DNA of 64,000 bases from Paraphoma chrysanthemicola (GCA_020744225.1 JAGMWG010000001.1:3658001-3722000); one strand, 5' to 3'. Counted from the first letter of the stretch, positions 21,849 to 35,300 are shown. Program-made: numbers and translations. The notes: generated from the letters alone by a model not told the origin.

Positions 21849-23877
21849 TTTTTTTAACGAAATCACGACACAGGGTCGCGTTGAAAAAGAAGGGGAAAAG
21901 TGAGTGTAATGCGTAGCAACTCTAGACGACAGACCAAAAGCGATTGTAGTATGGTTGCGAGACCTTGAGGAGCGTTACGGCATCATTGGCAACATGTCCA
22001 GCGGACTTTATACACCATCATCGGGTACCACACATCATCCCCTTTCTTTGCATGCCCAGAATGTGGTGTCCTCACCACCAAAAAATTCTCAGCGGGCGCT
22101 TAAGAGAGCTAAAGGACATGGCAGGGTCCTATTGGCGTGTTGCTGAAAAATTACGCTGTAACTATTGATCTGACCTATCGCGTGCTTCCGGACTCAAAGC
22201 CCTCGGCAATTGAAACCATAGATGGGAAGCAGTGACAGCTTGGCATCGTGAGACTACAGCTGCACGTTAAGCTGGTCACCCAAACAAAAAACTGGGAACA
22301 CAATGGCTTGCGCTCCAGGCGGCGTAAGGAGGATGGACGGAGAAGAGCCGCGTCGCCGTCTTGGGGGACGAGTGGTGCCTTGGCTTTGAAGAGGCTTGCA
22401 GGAGACTATCGATAAAACCTCGTAAAGTGCGCCGCAAAGGTCTCAAACTGTCAGATGATTAGATGGGGGTCCGATAATGGCACTTATGTAGTTCTTGGTA
22501 CGGTTGCTCTCGCAACGGTGTTGTTGATGCTGAGCATGGACTGGGATGTGGCGGAAGGGGTGCGGGAGGGCAGGGGGTGCGATGCGAGTCACGACAGGCG
22601 CTAGCTGAGTAGCGTCGATCACCTCGTGTGTGCCACGTGCGTGAGTGCGAGTCCGTTTTCCTGCACCGACTTGCGCCTCGGAAGGCCGAAACTAGCAATA
22701 GTCTTTCATGGGATGTGCAATCTTTGGGCACTTGATGAGCCACGTGTGTTACCATGCGAGCCCTTGCTTTGCCCACAGCGTACACGTGTCACAGCATCAA
22801 GCACGTCCCGAAAACACCTCACACACTGCCTGCATGCACCTCTTTATGGCTTGTGTCCAGGAAACATCGTTTTGGTCGTTTGGGTAAGATGTTGTCAGAC
22901 TTCCACGTGCTACCCGTCTTAATTCCACTACTGCGAATATCCGCGTCAACACTTAATGCGTCCTTGCATATAATAGCTTATTCAGCGGATGCTACACATC
23001 AAAAGAAATTGTCCCACTGGCTTTTACACGGGATCAGTCTCGCCAAACCATAGTGAAGGTCATAATCGAACGAAAGGCACACAGCGGAGTGGGCAGATAT
23101 GTCGGTATAGCCCGACTTCGCACTCCTCAGGTGCTAATGCTGCAGGTAATGGAACAAGGCCTGGTGCGCTCGCTTTCACTTTCACTCCCTCATGTACCCA
23201 CAGAGGTTCTAAACTCACGTCTCCATGAGAAAAAATACCTAAAGACGTCTGAGAGGCCTGAGGCCATAACTTCTCCAAAAAAGAATCGAACATACGACAG
23301 TGCGAGTTCGCATTCCATTTTCGGCTGATTAGATGTTGGGATATGATGGGCCCTCACGTCACAACTTCCAACTTCACAGCTACTATTCCACGTACTGTAT
23401 AAGGATCGACTGATCAGGAAGATCATACAGCCCGGTCATCTTATCCGCTGAGCCAACTTGTCCGCCTTTCGGGTAGGAGAGCTGGGGGGATTAGACCTAT
23501 GTTCGTATGTGAGAGATGGGCGATAATTAATTGATAATATAGGCAAATTAATAATTTGGTAACACGATTTGTTCCCGTGTGCGAGTGAAAGAGAGAAGCG
23601 AGCTGGGTCTGTAGAGAGTTAGCGAAACCCGTACACATCAGTGAAAGCCGCGACGAGTTTTAAAAGGCGCCAAGCCTAAGCCAGCGGTGGAGGTACCTCG
23701 TCAGCGAGTTGCTGGAGCAGCTGGAAACTTAAAGAGAGGAATGTCAGTAGCAGCCCTGCACTACAGCGCTTGTTTCTAGTCAATGTATGTACATAATTGT
23801 TCAGTGAAAAAGCGCCTTTCGTATGTCTCTCTAGATTAACATTCAAGTTCATTTTGCTTGGATATCGTTTGCTAGCT
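21849..23877. other. Intergenic, 2.0 kb
   Basis: No gene recognised. It contains the promoter of the oxidase gene next to 21849 and many short overlapping open frames of no consistent frame. The stretch 23500-23580 is AT-rich. No repeat or transposon remnant could be supported by eye. Confidence 0.5.
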
Positions 23878-25563
23878 TCAAACAGTCGTTCCGTATGGCG
23901 CACCATCGAACTTGAAATAGCCCGGCTGCAACTTATGAAATACCCCCGACGGATCATACTTCTTCGACACTGCTTTCAGCCTCGCCACATTCTCCGCTCC
24001 GTAGCCTGAAAACACTGGTTGATACGGGCTGCTGTACGGCATGTACATGTAATCGTTGTATGCGCCCATCTCTTTCGCCAATGCGATCGAAGTGTTGATG
24101 TAGTCCTGCGCAGCCTTGAGAACCGCCTTGTCATCCTTGACTTCTGTCCATGAGCAGTAGAACAATGCGTGGAAGAATGGCCCATCATTAGGACTCAGAC
24201 CGAGCGCGTTGCCTCCCTTCTTCTGCATAGCCTCCAGGGCGGGCTTCGAAAATGCCTGGAACGTGACGCTTGGGGCGATGCAAGGAATGCCAGGCGCATT
24301 CGTGAAGAGAAGACTGCTCATGCGCTTCATAAGCTCGACATTGAGCTTGAATGATAGAGACCACATAGTGGTGCGGAAGCCGGCTGGCATGCTTTCGCTC
24401 AGGCCCGGTGTAGTCTCTGCTAGAGTCATGTTTCGCGTGCTGACTTGTAGCGCTGGAATACTGAGATATTCCTTCAAAATCTCGGGAGGGTTGGCGTCGT
24501 CAACCGGAGTGAAGTACTCGAACTCCGTTGATGCTATCGTCATGCCGCTGAAGTAGGCCACCGCTACGAAATGCGCGAGCTTGGTGTCTCTCTCGGCACC
24601 GACTACCGCATTGCCGAATGCATCGAGCAGAGCTGGGACACAATCCTGGGCGTAACTGCGCTTGCTGGCGAACATTAGTCCTTGGGAAAGAGTCTCGTAG
24701 TGAAACGTGGTGACGATGCCGAAGTTGTTGCCGCCACCTCGCAGAGCCCAGTAAAGATCGGGGAACGACTTTTCGCTCACGTTGATCATCACTCCTGAGG
24801 CCGTGACGAGGTCATACGAGGCTATGTTGTCGCAAGCTAGTCCATATTGGTTCGTATGATGGCTGATGCCTCCTCCGAGTGTCAAGCCACCGACGCCAAC
24901 AGATGCAGCCTGAAGCCAGATTAGATGTGATCCATAATATCGCACGTATGGTTGTGACTTACACGGCCGCCTACAACAGCAAGATTATACGGCGTTAAAA
25001 AGCTGTACACATCCAGCCATCGGTTGCCAGGGCCGACTGCTATGGTCTTCTTGTCGGCCGATAGTTTCCGTTCTTTCATGGTGGCCAAGTCGACTGTAAT
25101 CCCACCTTCAATACTAGAAGCACCAGGGAATGCAGCATGTCCACCACTTTTGACTGCAAATTGGCATTGAGTGAGCCGCGCAATTAACACCAGTGTCGAA
25201 ACCTCGAGAGCAGAAGATGGACTAAAGGTGCAGTATGGCTCCACCTCGCTTTGTTGCCTGGACCAGTATGTTGCTGGTGGAGAGCTACTAACCTTGGATT
25301 CGCCGAAGACAAGCTTCAGTGAGTTGCACTGCGAAAGTGTGAGGGGATGATTAGGATGTGTGGGGTGTACTTACGGCTATTGAACAACCTTGAAGCGATG
25401 ACCGAACCACCAAATCCGCTAGATCTGGTATCACTGTTACGTTGATCCCATTTTCGAAGAGAGCTTCTGTGACGTTGAAGTCTAGCGGCTCGAATGTTTC
25501 TTGTGCCGTGACCACCGCCGCAACGGCAAAGACGCCAGCAGCGATTTGCTTGTAGCCTTTCAT
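23878..25563 (-). CDS. Secreted FAD-dependent oxidase, berberine-bridge type (VAO/PCMH fold)
   Basis: Exons are 25563-25375, 25328-24963 and 24909-23878 (528 residues), all in phase zero with GTAAGT donors. The N-terminus is a signal peptide (MKGYKQIAAGVFAVAAVVTA). The FAD-binding PCMH domain has the SGGH motif with His127 as the expected covalent FAD site, then GPGNRW and VGVGGLTLGGGIS. The usual second covalent Cys of berberine-bridge enzymes is absent (AASVGVGG instead), so the flavin is probably singly linked. The C-terminal BBE domain ends with the typical YDPSGVF and KLQPGYFKF. Such enzymes oxidise sugars, oligosaccharides or secondary metabolites using O2. No biosynthetic cluster partner is evident, so the substrate is unknown. 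Confidence 0.92.
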
Positions 25564-26953
25564 AGAGAGCAGCAACAATTCAGCTGCAAGGTCGCAATGG
25601 AAAAGATTGAAGCTGCGCTGACACAATAGCCTCCAGCATATGCTGGGCCTTTTTGTACTCGCAATGTCAGCGAGATGGTGTGGGCAAGCTCAGTGAGATT
25701 TCAACATAGAATCTCGCCTAGAAACGCCCCGCAGGCCTGGGCAGCCTCACAGAACTTCTTGAAATCACTTGACGCCTGCATATTTCTTGGCGTAGTGCTA
25801 CGCTTGTTCAATGATGTGGCATGCTACCTTAATATATTTCGGCCAATGAAAGACCCACATCAACGCCCAGCATTACAGCAAGGTTCGAAGGATGCGAGCT
25901 AACATAGCGACATACCGCTTGGGGCGTAACGCTTCCGGAATCCGGGACCTGGTCCCCAGACCCTGAGATTTCATCCCTTGGTGTTGTACTGGAGGACGTG
26001 CATCTCAGGTTTGGTTTGGTGGCTGACACGAAGTTGAAAGGCGCAGAGGGAACTGTGACCGACAATCCGTGGCAGCGATGTTTCAAGAGATTGCGGTTGG
26101 ACGCCAGAAATAAGCAGATCTGGGATTGCTGTCTCAAAGTCCTCCTCTTCTATGTTTAGCACAAAATTTGGCATTATTGAGGTCCAGATCGCTCGTCCGC
26201 TTTAGCGATGCGGCACAGTTGCAAGCGATGCGGGTCGACCATACCACCGGAAAATCTCATCGTGCTTCTTGCTTGAACATATCTATGACCTTCGTAGTCC
26301 AGTATCAATGGTACTATATCTATGAGTGTGATTGCAGTCGTTGTGTGGCCAGTACCCATTGACGCCTGGGTCGATATCAACTACTCCCACGACATCACAT
26401 AGCAAGAATCAAGCATTCTCGGCACCAGAGACAGCTAGTCATGATATATTTCGGACCTCAGACTGTCTCGCAAGCGTGAAACCTGGGGGCCTTGCCTTTT
26501 CTAGTTTTCCCTTTGCACTGCCGCATTATGTTCCTGAAAGGCGTTGAAGTGGGTACTGTTGGACCTATTGAACGGACGAATCTAGAATACGCCGTGAGTA
26601 GCACTTCACATCTATTGCGTTGGCTCGGTACATGGATTCCGAAGAGTATATGATGTACTGTGCCTCACCCTGTGGCTTCGAATTGGATGCAAGCCACCAA
26701 GGGATGAAGCAGGAACTCCCCGCGGCCTCACTTATCGCATGGCACTTCGAAAATTGTCCGACGCCAGCTGAAATGTCTGGCATTGGTTCCGGTGTTTAAA
26801 GGAATGAGTATCGCCAATTCAGCGACCGCAGTGAACGGGTTTTCGCGCTGACCGGTGCTTCTTCTCTCCATTCTCTTGACATGTTTGGGCGGCTTTTTGA
26901 TTTTTGCATTTCCTTTCATCAGCATCGTGCTATTCCATCCTCTCATAACCCCA
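25564..26953. other. Intergenic, 1.4 kb
   Basis: No gene recognised. Short open frames only. The region separates the FAD oxidase (minus strand) from the decayed PTH11-like gene (plus strand) and should hold the oxidase promoter. Confidence 0.5.
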
Positions 26954-28191
26954 ATGACCCCATCAGATTATGCAAGCAAATCTGCAAACTCTTTCACACA
27001 AACCACAGTTCTCGCGGTCGGCTACGGATCTACTTCCGTCGTGTCGCTCGTCATGCTGGCGCGCATTGGGTTACATTTTAGCCGTATCAAGAGGTTGGCA
27101 GCAGAAGATCTGTGTATGTTGCTCGCATACACACTCTTCGTATCGCAATGCGCAATATACATCGCCATGTCACCCATTCAGGATAAGATCAACGACGTCG
27201 TAGACGGAAGGGAACCGCCATATGATAATCTCGTTGATGATAGTTGATTGCTCGGGAAGCTGTACTTACTGGCGCTGCTGTTCTTCTGGACCATACTGTG
27301 GCTGGTCAAATTTGGATTGCTCCTATTATATCGGAAATTGACAATCGGACTTTCAATGGTATACAACCGTGCGTGGTGGCTTCTCCTTGGTTTCTGTTTC
27401 GTGGTCAATACACTGCAACTCGATTCAATGAAGATATAGACACTGACGCTTCGAAACAGACGCTGATCGGCAATTATGTAGCATTCCTGACATCGTGTGA
27501 CACGATAGACGGTCTCTTCAAAGGGACCGGCTGCGATAATCGCACTCGTCAATTCCTTAGTCTTTGGTACTCGTACGCTGCTGATACTGTGATCAACATG
27601 ATATGTAAGTCGTCCCGGGGCTTGAATATGCCAGACCGCCGACTGAGTCGGTCTTTAGTGATCGGATTTCCCATGCATCTCACATGGGGAGTACAGCTGC
27701 CACGTGGGCAGAAACTGGGGCTTTTCGTATTATTCGCAACCGGAGTCGTGTGCGTCTTCATAGCTACAATGCGAGCTGCTCAAGTCACGGCCAACACCTT
27801 GGAAACTGACGCGCTCATGGACGGCATTTGGCTCGCGGTGTGGGGATGGTAGAAACAGCAGTTGGTGAATAACTCTCCATATGGATTTCGTCACAGGACT
27901 GACTCCACGCAAGCAGTAGTGATTGGTCTCTGCCCATCCTTTACGATCTTAATTCGGTCGCGCCGCGAGCGCAGTAAGAAAGCGTTGTACAATGTCTCAG
28001 GCTACGTAAAGCAAGATGGTCAAGATTTTCAGCTTCAAACAATCGGTAGCGCTTCGGTTTTGGTGAAAGGCAACAGGACCTTCTGGAGCGATGTGAATAG
28101 TAGCCAGGAGGAGCTCGCTGGACAGCCGAACTCGATCGAAGTGTTCACGACCATACATCACGAAACTGCGAGCTTGGCGTCAGCAAAGTAG
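26954..28191 (+). pseudogene. PTH11-like/rhodopsin-domain gene with two lesions
   Basis: The conceptual product follows the same family as the 16.9-18.1 kb gene: helix 1, then AAEDLCMLLAY, KLYLLALLFFWT, LVKFGLLLLYRKL, a Cys loop (FLTSCDTIDG), and the late helix with GLCPSFTILIRSRR. At 27245-27247 a TGA interrupts the frame between DDS and LLGKLY, one C-to-T step from CGA. Introns at about 27401-27456 (GTCAAT donor), 27605-27658 (GTAAGT ... TTAG) and 27868-27928 are plausible. Near 27846 the reading must shift by one base (VWG then MVETAV) to reach the conserved end, so a base is missing. Two independent lesions in an otherwise well preserved gene point to recent loss of function, though sequencing error at one site cannot be excluded. 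Confidence 0.7.
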
Positions 28192-28453
28192 TATAGAGCA
28201 AAACTATTTCGAATTATATGGCTTGTGAGAGTGGTATCGTCAGAACATATGATGGGATACAGCTGCAGAATACCAGTAATTATGTTACAAATGGCGGCGT
28301 CATGGATAGGATTTGTTATTCAAAGCGTACTATGTTGGGGTTCGCTGATGGATATCGGGCATTCTTGACAAGATGCGGATGAAAGAACACGAATGCGAGC
28401 GTGTCGTCCGTAACGCGTTGCAACCGCGCTAAGGATATAGCGCCAACTCGAAC

Positions 28454-29356
28454 TCACAGCCACCTGGCTAGCCACTTCAGCGCCTGCGCCTCCGAATCCT
28501 CCAAACACTTCCTCTCTTGCGGATCGTCTGGATTTCCCCTGACAGCAAAACCGTGCCGTCCAGGCTTGTATGAAATGTGCTCCATCTCGGGTACTTTCTT
28601 GCCCGCCTTCTTCGCGTCCTCGTGGATAGTTTCAATCTGGCCCTTCTGCTTATAGCTAACGGCGAAGTCTTCCACGCCCCAACCGTAGCTCACGGGAACA
28701 ACCGGCGTCTCGACATCGCCCGGGAGGACTAAGTTACTGGGATGTAGCGCGACAGCTGCGTCTATAAGAGGCTTCTTCGTGCCATCGATCTCAATCATGT
28801 TGCTTTCGAGTCCCGCGCGAATGGCGTACCTTCCGCCCCAGCAAAAGCCCACCATTCCGATTTTCTGGCTGGCTGGTGTTGCGCGTCGCAATGCCCGGAG
28901 AAATTCCATGCAGTCGTGATCTGTTTGTCCAGCCTTGTGTCTTGTCGTCCACATGAGGAATGTGGGCATGCTTGCAAGGATACCGGTGTACTTTGCAAAG
29001 GTTGATTGCTTGGCGGCGTCGACTGGTAGCAGGGCATCCGCCACTTTGAGACCAACTGGGTCGCCTTTGAAGAAGTCTGGTAAGTAGACCAGCCATTCCC
29101 CGCTTGCGGCATAGGCGTCGGCGATGAGTTTGTTGTTTGGTAGCCCCAAACCGAAGATGTCTGAGTACACGACCACAATGCCTCGAGGGTTGGTGCGATT
29201 GCCGATCACATACGTGTTGAGGCCATGAATGAGCTCCTCCTTGCCCTTGGGTTGTCCAGAATGGATACTGCCCTGGATGCAACAATTGTTAACATGCAAT
29301 AGAGGGCAACACTACTGAGGGCGTACCTTGATACACTCCGTGCAAGAGGGGTCCAT
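28454..29356 (-). CDS. Dienelactone hydrolase-family alpha/beta hydrolase
   Basis: Exon 1 is 29356-29327 (MDPSCTECIK), the intron runs GTACGC to ATCCAG, and exon 2 is 29272-28454, giving 282 residues. The short Cys-containing N-terminus followed by G-x-x-H-x-G is typical of fungal DLH proteins. The nucleophile is Cys154 in GFCWGG and the catalytic His is His250 in GRHGF; the triad Asp should lie in the loop near YGWGVED. No signal peptide, so probably cytosolic. Family members hydrolyse dienelactone in aromatic catabolism, but many fungal paralogues have unknown substrates. No aromatic-degradation genes are near. Confidence 0.92.
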
Positions 29357-30516
29357 GGTGAAATGTGTTCGGAAAAATACGATTCGGGGAAGGACGTCAA
29401 GGGAAGTAGCGTGTAAGTCGTGAGAGACGGGAATTATGGTGGCAGAGAGTTGAAGTCGTTGAATGTTACGGGATATCCAACGCTCTTTATCTTTGCCAAA
29501 GAGGTGTCGGCCCCAATGCTTACCGCACCTTCACGATAGGCGACTTACCGATGCGGTAAAGTTTCAAGGGCTACCCCTTCAAACAGCTAGATCTTTAGGG
29601 CGTACCAACACATGCACCACGATCTATGACCACTGGTGAGGTCGAGATTGGCGCCCATAGAAGCTTCCAACGTTGGAATGCAGTGTGGTACAAGGATACT
29701 CGCGCAATGAGCCGCAAGAGGTTTAGCGCTTACCTGGGCCTGGTCTGCCCCTCATTGTTCCGCCGGCCGCGAGATGAAGCCGAGTCGGTGGAACGAAGGA
29801 GCGCAAGGCGCAAAATCTAGACTGTATGTTAGAGTCGTTGGGCCAGACGTGCATGATTTCCAGTGTTTAGTCGCTACACGAAAGTTCTCTGCCTTGTGCG
29901 ATTTAATGCACAACGCAGCTCGTCCTTCATGCAAGCCCCACACGGACCTCCACGGACCTCCACGGACCCCTTCCACTACACATCTCGCTCGAGTCTTGTT
30001 AAATTCGATATCAGTGCTCTTTCTCGCGGTATTAACTCAGGGACTAGAGGTATGACGCTTTGCAGGCTTATACCTGAATGATACAGCGAGAGACTGGGTG
30101 TTATGACCCCAGCCACTGATTAGGTAAAGCTCTTCATGTGACAACACTTTCACAGATCATCAATAGGCTACGTTTGCGCGGGCCGTATGCCTTACCAATC
30201 AGCCAACATATGGTCAATCAAATCACACCACGCGGAGAGCAGCACGAAAGATTTCGCAGCCCTGTGGCGTACAACCCCGCACCCAGCCTCGTGCGTGCAG
30301 ACAACTCAGCCTTTATGTGGTTGCCTCAGCTTGGGCACTGAAGCGGCAGAACGTGAAATCGACTCCATCCTGCCTACCTACATTTCCACACCATCTTTTG
30401 GCTTTCTGGACCCGATTTCAATAACAGTCGTCATATTTAATTACGCTCGCATAATATCATCACAGCACGTCACTTTTGGATCCTCTAGGGCTCCTTGATC
30501 TTGTCTGCCCGTCGCC
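29357..30516. other. Intergenic, 1.2 kb
   Basis: No gene recognised. It contains a short tandem repeat at 29941-29970 and the divergent promoters of the hydrolase and the HET-domain gene. Confidence 0.5.
29941..29970. repeat. Three tandem copies of a 10-mer
   Basis: The unit CACGGACCTC is repeated twice exactly and a third time with one mismatch (last copy CACGGACCCC). Probably slippage; no gene overlaps it. Confidence 0.85.
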
Positions 30517-31685
30517 ATGAGAGATTTGCTCGAAATTGCATCCGAAGCGCCCAACTTGGAGACTCTCAAAGCGCCCTTGCCCGAGCATGGAGCGCATCTC
30601 TTGTCTCAGTACGGTCCGCTAGATCTTAGCTCGCAGATGTTCCGCTTGTTGAAAGTGCACCTCGACGGCCCGACAGACACATCGAAGTCACCATCTGGCA
30701 CAGTGATATGCAGACAGAGTATTGCTGCCTCTCATACGTATGGGGAAAGTCGAGGGACAGCCAACCGATCATACTCAATACTCAATTGTTCAACGTTCGT
30801 GGATATCTACACGATTTCCTGGACCATGCAAGTCGAAGTGGTTTTACCGGACCGATGTGGATTGATGCTGTGTGTATCGACCAAAGAAATATTGCAGAAA
30901 GAGGCCATCAAGTTCAGAGAATGGGCGATATTTACTCCCGTGCACAGGAAGTGATGATATGGCTGGGAAAGCACATTGAAATCCGCGAGACTGGAGAATG
31001 GATGAGAACTCCACAGTACTGCGACATCCTCAAACCATTTCCGGATAAGGTCGAAGATCAACTAAATGCCATATGCTTTCACGCCTACTGGAGTCGTGCC
31101 TGGATTGCTCAAGAAATCTTGCTCCAATCAAACGTTCGCATCGTACACCCTGAAGCACATTTTCTCTGGGCAGATTTCGGTCTCCGAGTCCTGTACCTGC
31201 AAACTTGGAAGTCAGTAGAGAAGTCTCCGGTGCTCCGACTTATGGAGATGTGGCTGGAAAGATACGAGCGGAGAATCGCTTCCAGAATGAGCAATAGCCC
31301 TCCATCTACATGGTATTCTGAACACAATCAACCTGAAACGATCTCATTCTGGATGCTTTTGGAAAACCCAGTGTTGGCGTTGTGCATGGATAAGCGAGAT
31401 CGTGTATACTCGTTACTTGCGATCACGAACAGGCCCAGTGGAAGTCAGCCCTTCGTTGTCACCTATGAAATTGATACCCTTGCTCTCTTTTGTCGAGTGA
31501 GTAATTATTTTGATGCCTGGTCTGATCCAAGGCGTGTTAATATCCTCTCGCAGGCTCTGTGCGTGGCGCTGGGGCATCTGAAAAGCTGGTTCACGGTCAA
31601 TCACAATAGGAAATCGATATTGAGAACTTGGAGTCCCCCGGTCTTGAGAGAATACCGGAAAAAGGTAGCTCTGCGCCGTTGTTAG
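30517..31685 (+). pseudogene. HET-domain protein gene, frameshifted and short
   Basis: HET domains (PF06985) act in fungal heterokaryon incompatibility and cell death. The main frame holds the expected motifs: LSYVWG, MWIDAVCIDQ, MGDIYSRAQEVMIWLG, YWSRAWIAQEIL and KRDRVYSLLAI. The natural N-terminus (ATG 30517, including MFRLLKVHLDGPTDT) is in a different frame. The domain's first strand (IEVTIWHSD) is only reached by a one-base shift near 30680-30685. An in-frame ATG at 30708 would give a 325-residue protein without that strand. The frame stops at 31685 without the long variable C-terminus many HET proteins have. Best read as a degenerating gene; an intact short form from 30708 is the alternative. 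Confidence 0.65.
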
Positions 31686-32323
31686 CCGCAGCGTTCAACC
31701 TAGATCTTTCAGTCGTCGTCGCCGGAGATATCACTTTCGTACACGAAGCGTAGCAGAATCAATAAATATATAGAACATCAACCTTAAATCGTCGGGATCT
31801 CCGACTCAATCAATTCCGGTCACGACACTGTGCAAATAGTAGGTTAAGCTTACTTCTAGTCACATCACAATCATAACAGGAACGTGTTCGTTCCACAGTC
31901 CATGTCGACCTTAGGCCATGATACGTGACCAGGACCTACGCTCTCACTAGTGACTTTAAAGAAACACGATACGGCTGGACTTGATATGATAATACTCAAA
32001 CACTGCCAAGATAATTGCAAACGGACTCATCCCAGGTCTCAATTCATAATACACACATGATCGCGCGAGTGAGCAGCATTCTAATGCCCTCACACCAACA
32101 CTTGGGGAAACAATCTTGCGCGTTACGATACTACTTCATTCCGGCAAGAATTGTATGACCTACGAGATATTAAATGCAATTTTGTTCATGCCTAACTATT
32201 AACAAACGCCTCCCAATGAGTCTATCCTAGAAATGCAAGCGAGTGTCGTTAGAGTCATGCACAGTCAACCTTATTAACGCCGGTGATACACCTTCCTCTT
32301 ACTCGGGCTTCCACAGTCCAGCC
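31686..32323. other. Intergenic left of the polysaccharide cluster
   Basis: No gene seen. AT-rich, with the 3' ends of the HET-domain gene and gtb3 facing each other. It marks the left boundary of the cluster. Confidence 0.5.
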
Positions 32324-35300
32324 TCACAACCTTCCATCCACATTTCCATACTCAGCCAGCTCAACCTCATTCAAATGACTCCTCGGCCTCCAACTGCTTC
32401 GCCCACTCTCTGGGTTAGCCAAACTCTGCCTCATAAGCACAGCACGCCTCGGGTCCATTCTCGGCACCGCGATTTCGCCTTTGAAGTTGCTGTCTCGCTC
32501 GAAGCCACCATAGCCATGCTGAACGGGTCGCTTACCACGAGCAATAGGCGATGTCGGCGTCGTTGGCGAGGCGAGAGCTCGAGATTGAGCTTTGGGCGGC
32601 CGAGTGACCAAGGGAGCGTACGCTGGCCATGCATCTTCACTTCGTTCGGATTTAGTATATTTGGTGGATGTACCGGGCGTATATGGATCACGGTCCCATT
32701 CTTCATGTTCCCAGATTGGGTCGGAATAGGTGGATGAGCCTGATGCCTGGTCGACATAGACAGACGAGAAGGATGTAGCATTCGAGTGATGGCGAGTAGC
32801 AAATGGACGCTTGGGGTGTAGCATCTTCTCAAGTTGTGCATCGAGAGTGCTCGATGCAGTTTCAACGTGTTGCGTGCGTACTGTTCGGTGGCGTAGCGAC
32901 AGCATCCGTGCTGGGTTTCGGGGAGGTGGCACGCGTTTCTCGAGCCCAAGCATTTCGTAGCAGGATTTGCCGATCCACAACATTTGTTCGTGCTCGCGAA
33001 GGTAGCGCTCTCCGCCAAACGACTTTTGAACGATACCTCGCGCCATCATGCCGAGTTTGCGCCGCTGCTCGGTCTTTTCGTACATGCGCCGAGTAATGAC
33101 CTCGACATCTTTTGGAGTTGGCTTGTGCGGCAGAACCGGTGCTGGTTTGCCGTCATCATCTGCGTACTGTGCCCACTCATCGAGCATAGCTAGTAAATTG
33201 ATTTGTGCTCTGGCAAGACCGTAAGCATCATTCGGCGCGACAACTTCGCTATACCGCTTGCCATCGTCAGGATCGGTGAGGACACGAAGAGAAGCCCCGA
33301 CATCCGTGCACACCACGGGCGCGCCTGTAAGCGCTGCCTCACCCAGCGCAAGTGGCAAGCCTTCCGAAACCGACGAATTGAGGAAGACCCATGTGTTTGC
33401 CAGGACCATGGCTGGATCTGCAGTGCCTTTCAATGCAACACTACCACCAAGGCCTTTGCATGCGAGGATCTCTTGACACTCAGATGAGTATACAGGAGAT
33501 TTGTTAAGAGCGCCGTAAATGTCCAGCTGGTAGTCTTTGAAGCCCCACTCGTTTGAAATGATGTCCGCCGCTAGAAGTGCGGTCTTGATGTCTTTAGCAA
33601 ACCAGACATGAGAAAGCATGGTGACTGTTGGCTTCTTTGTCTTGATCTCTGTCACCGGCGCAAACTTTTGCATGTCGGTGATGCCGTTCACGATTGGATC
33701 GACCTTCCGCTTGAAGACATTACGGTGCGTCAACTGACCCTTGACGCTGCCAATCTCAACCTCCCAGCCTGGGTTAAAGAAGTCTAAGCTTAATGTTAGT
33801 ACACATCACCATAATGATAGGATAATAGGACACTGACCAGCGCAAGGCAGGATCTGATCTGCGTGGTGAAGAATGAGACATGAAGTCATTTTCATCAAGC
33901 CAAGAAGAGAGTTTCGGATGAAAGGAGGCAGCGTGCACATGGCCGACGAGAGGTAAAGATTTGTTTCACGCCAGGAGATGGCATGATCCCAGATCTGAAG
34001 TGTGCAGTTCCGTTTCAGCTTGCACACTATGCCATACGAGGCGGAGACGCTATGATGAGAAGCTTGGAAAACACTCGGAATCTTCTCGGGTATGGGAATC
34101 GAAAAAATGAAGAGATCTGTAAATGTCAATCACGACAGCGTCAAGCTCCCGACGGGCACTTACATCTGAACCACAGCTCCAAGGCGGTATCAAAGTGTCC
34201 CAGCGTTGGCAATTCGGTGCGGAACCACTCCGAAGGTGGCTGAGCGTTGGGCATGTCGTCCATAAGCCAAAGTTTCCTCCACGTGTCTTTCACAATATCG
34301 CTTGTCCAAACTTCCTTCCAGTGGCGTGAATCCTCGAAGTAGGTATTGAGGTTGATCAAAGCTCGGGTCGCTTGCTTGACATCCGCAGGCGTCATGTCCA
34401 TAGCCCGCGCACCACGAACCAAAGCCGTTAGGGTTGGGATGAAATTCATCTTGATATCTGTGATTGTCGCGTCTTTGACCAAGTGATCGACCTCGCTGTC
34501 CAGCTTATTGGTGAACATACCATGGCTTGGGTGCATGAAATCAAGACCCCACAGTGGAATGACCTTGAGAGATTCGACATTCTCCTCAGTCTGGTGCTTC
34601 GGCAACCCAAAGTCGTTTGCAGACTCAACGACCATATGCCATTTGATGGTACGCAAGTTGTTGATAAGATCACGACGGCAAGCTGAAACTCCACCGCCTT
34701 CATTTGGCCAGGTGCCTGTGTCGACGGCAATGACATGCAGATTGCGATCGGTATCGTGCTGCAACGTCTTGGTACGAGTGAAGATGACTGCATCACCACC
34801 TTGACCAAAGCTGAATAGATCGCTCATTCGGATAGCGAGTGGCGTCCATGCACTGATGTCACTTGTCAGATCGGAGCTCGCCATGATGGCGTCCGCATGC
34901 AGCGCCAGGTAATCTTCGGCTTTGACCAGGCTGCCACGATCACGACGTCTCCAGTATGGCCGGAGCAAGGCTTCCCTGCGAATGAGCTCTTCGTCAACCC
35001 ATCGAATGACCACGCCATCGAGATCGTTTCGCTTTTTCCAAGCTTTCCACAATTGCGAACGTGCTCGCGATGTGGAAATTTCTTGTTGCTTGATGTTGGA
35101 GCGGATCAGCCTGCTCAAGAAGCTTGACGTTGGTGTCTTAAACGCCAACAGAGGATTCTCATCGGTGAAAGTACAGCGCGTCGGTTTTTTGAGCACCCCA
35201 AGCCAATCGTGCCGAATCATGTCTGGAGTGTCAACCGACTGCCCGTTTAGTTTGGTCGTAATCGTTGGATGGAACTTATGATCATATAGCCACGTGCACT

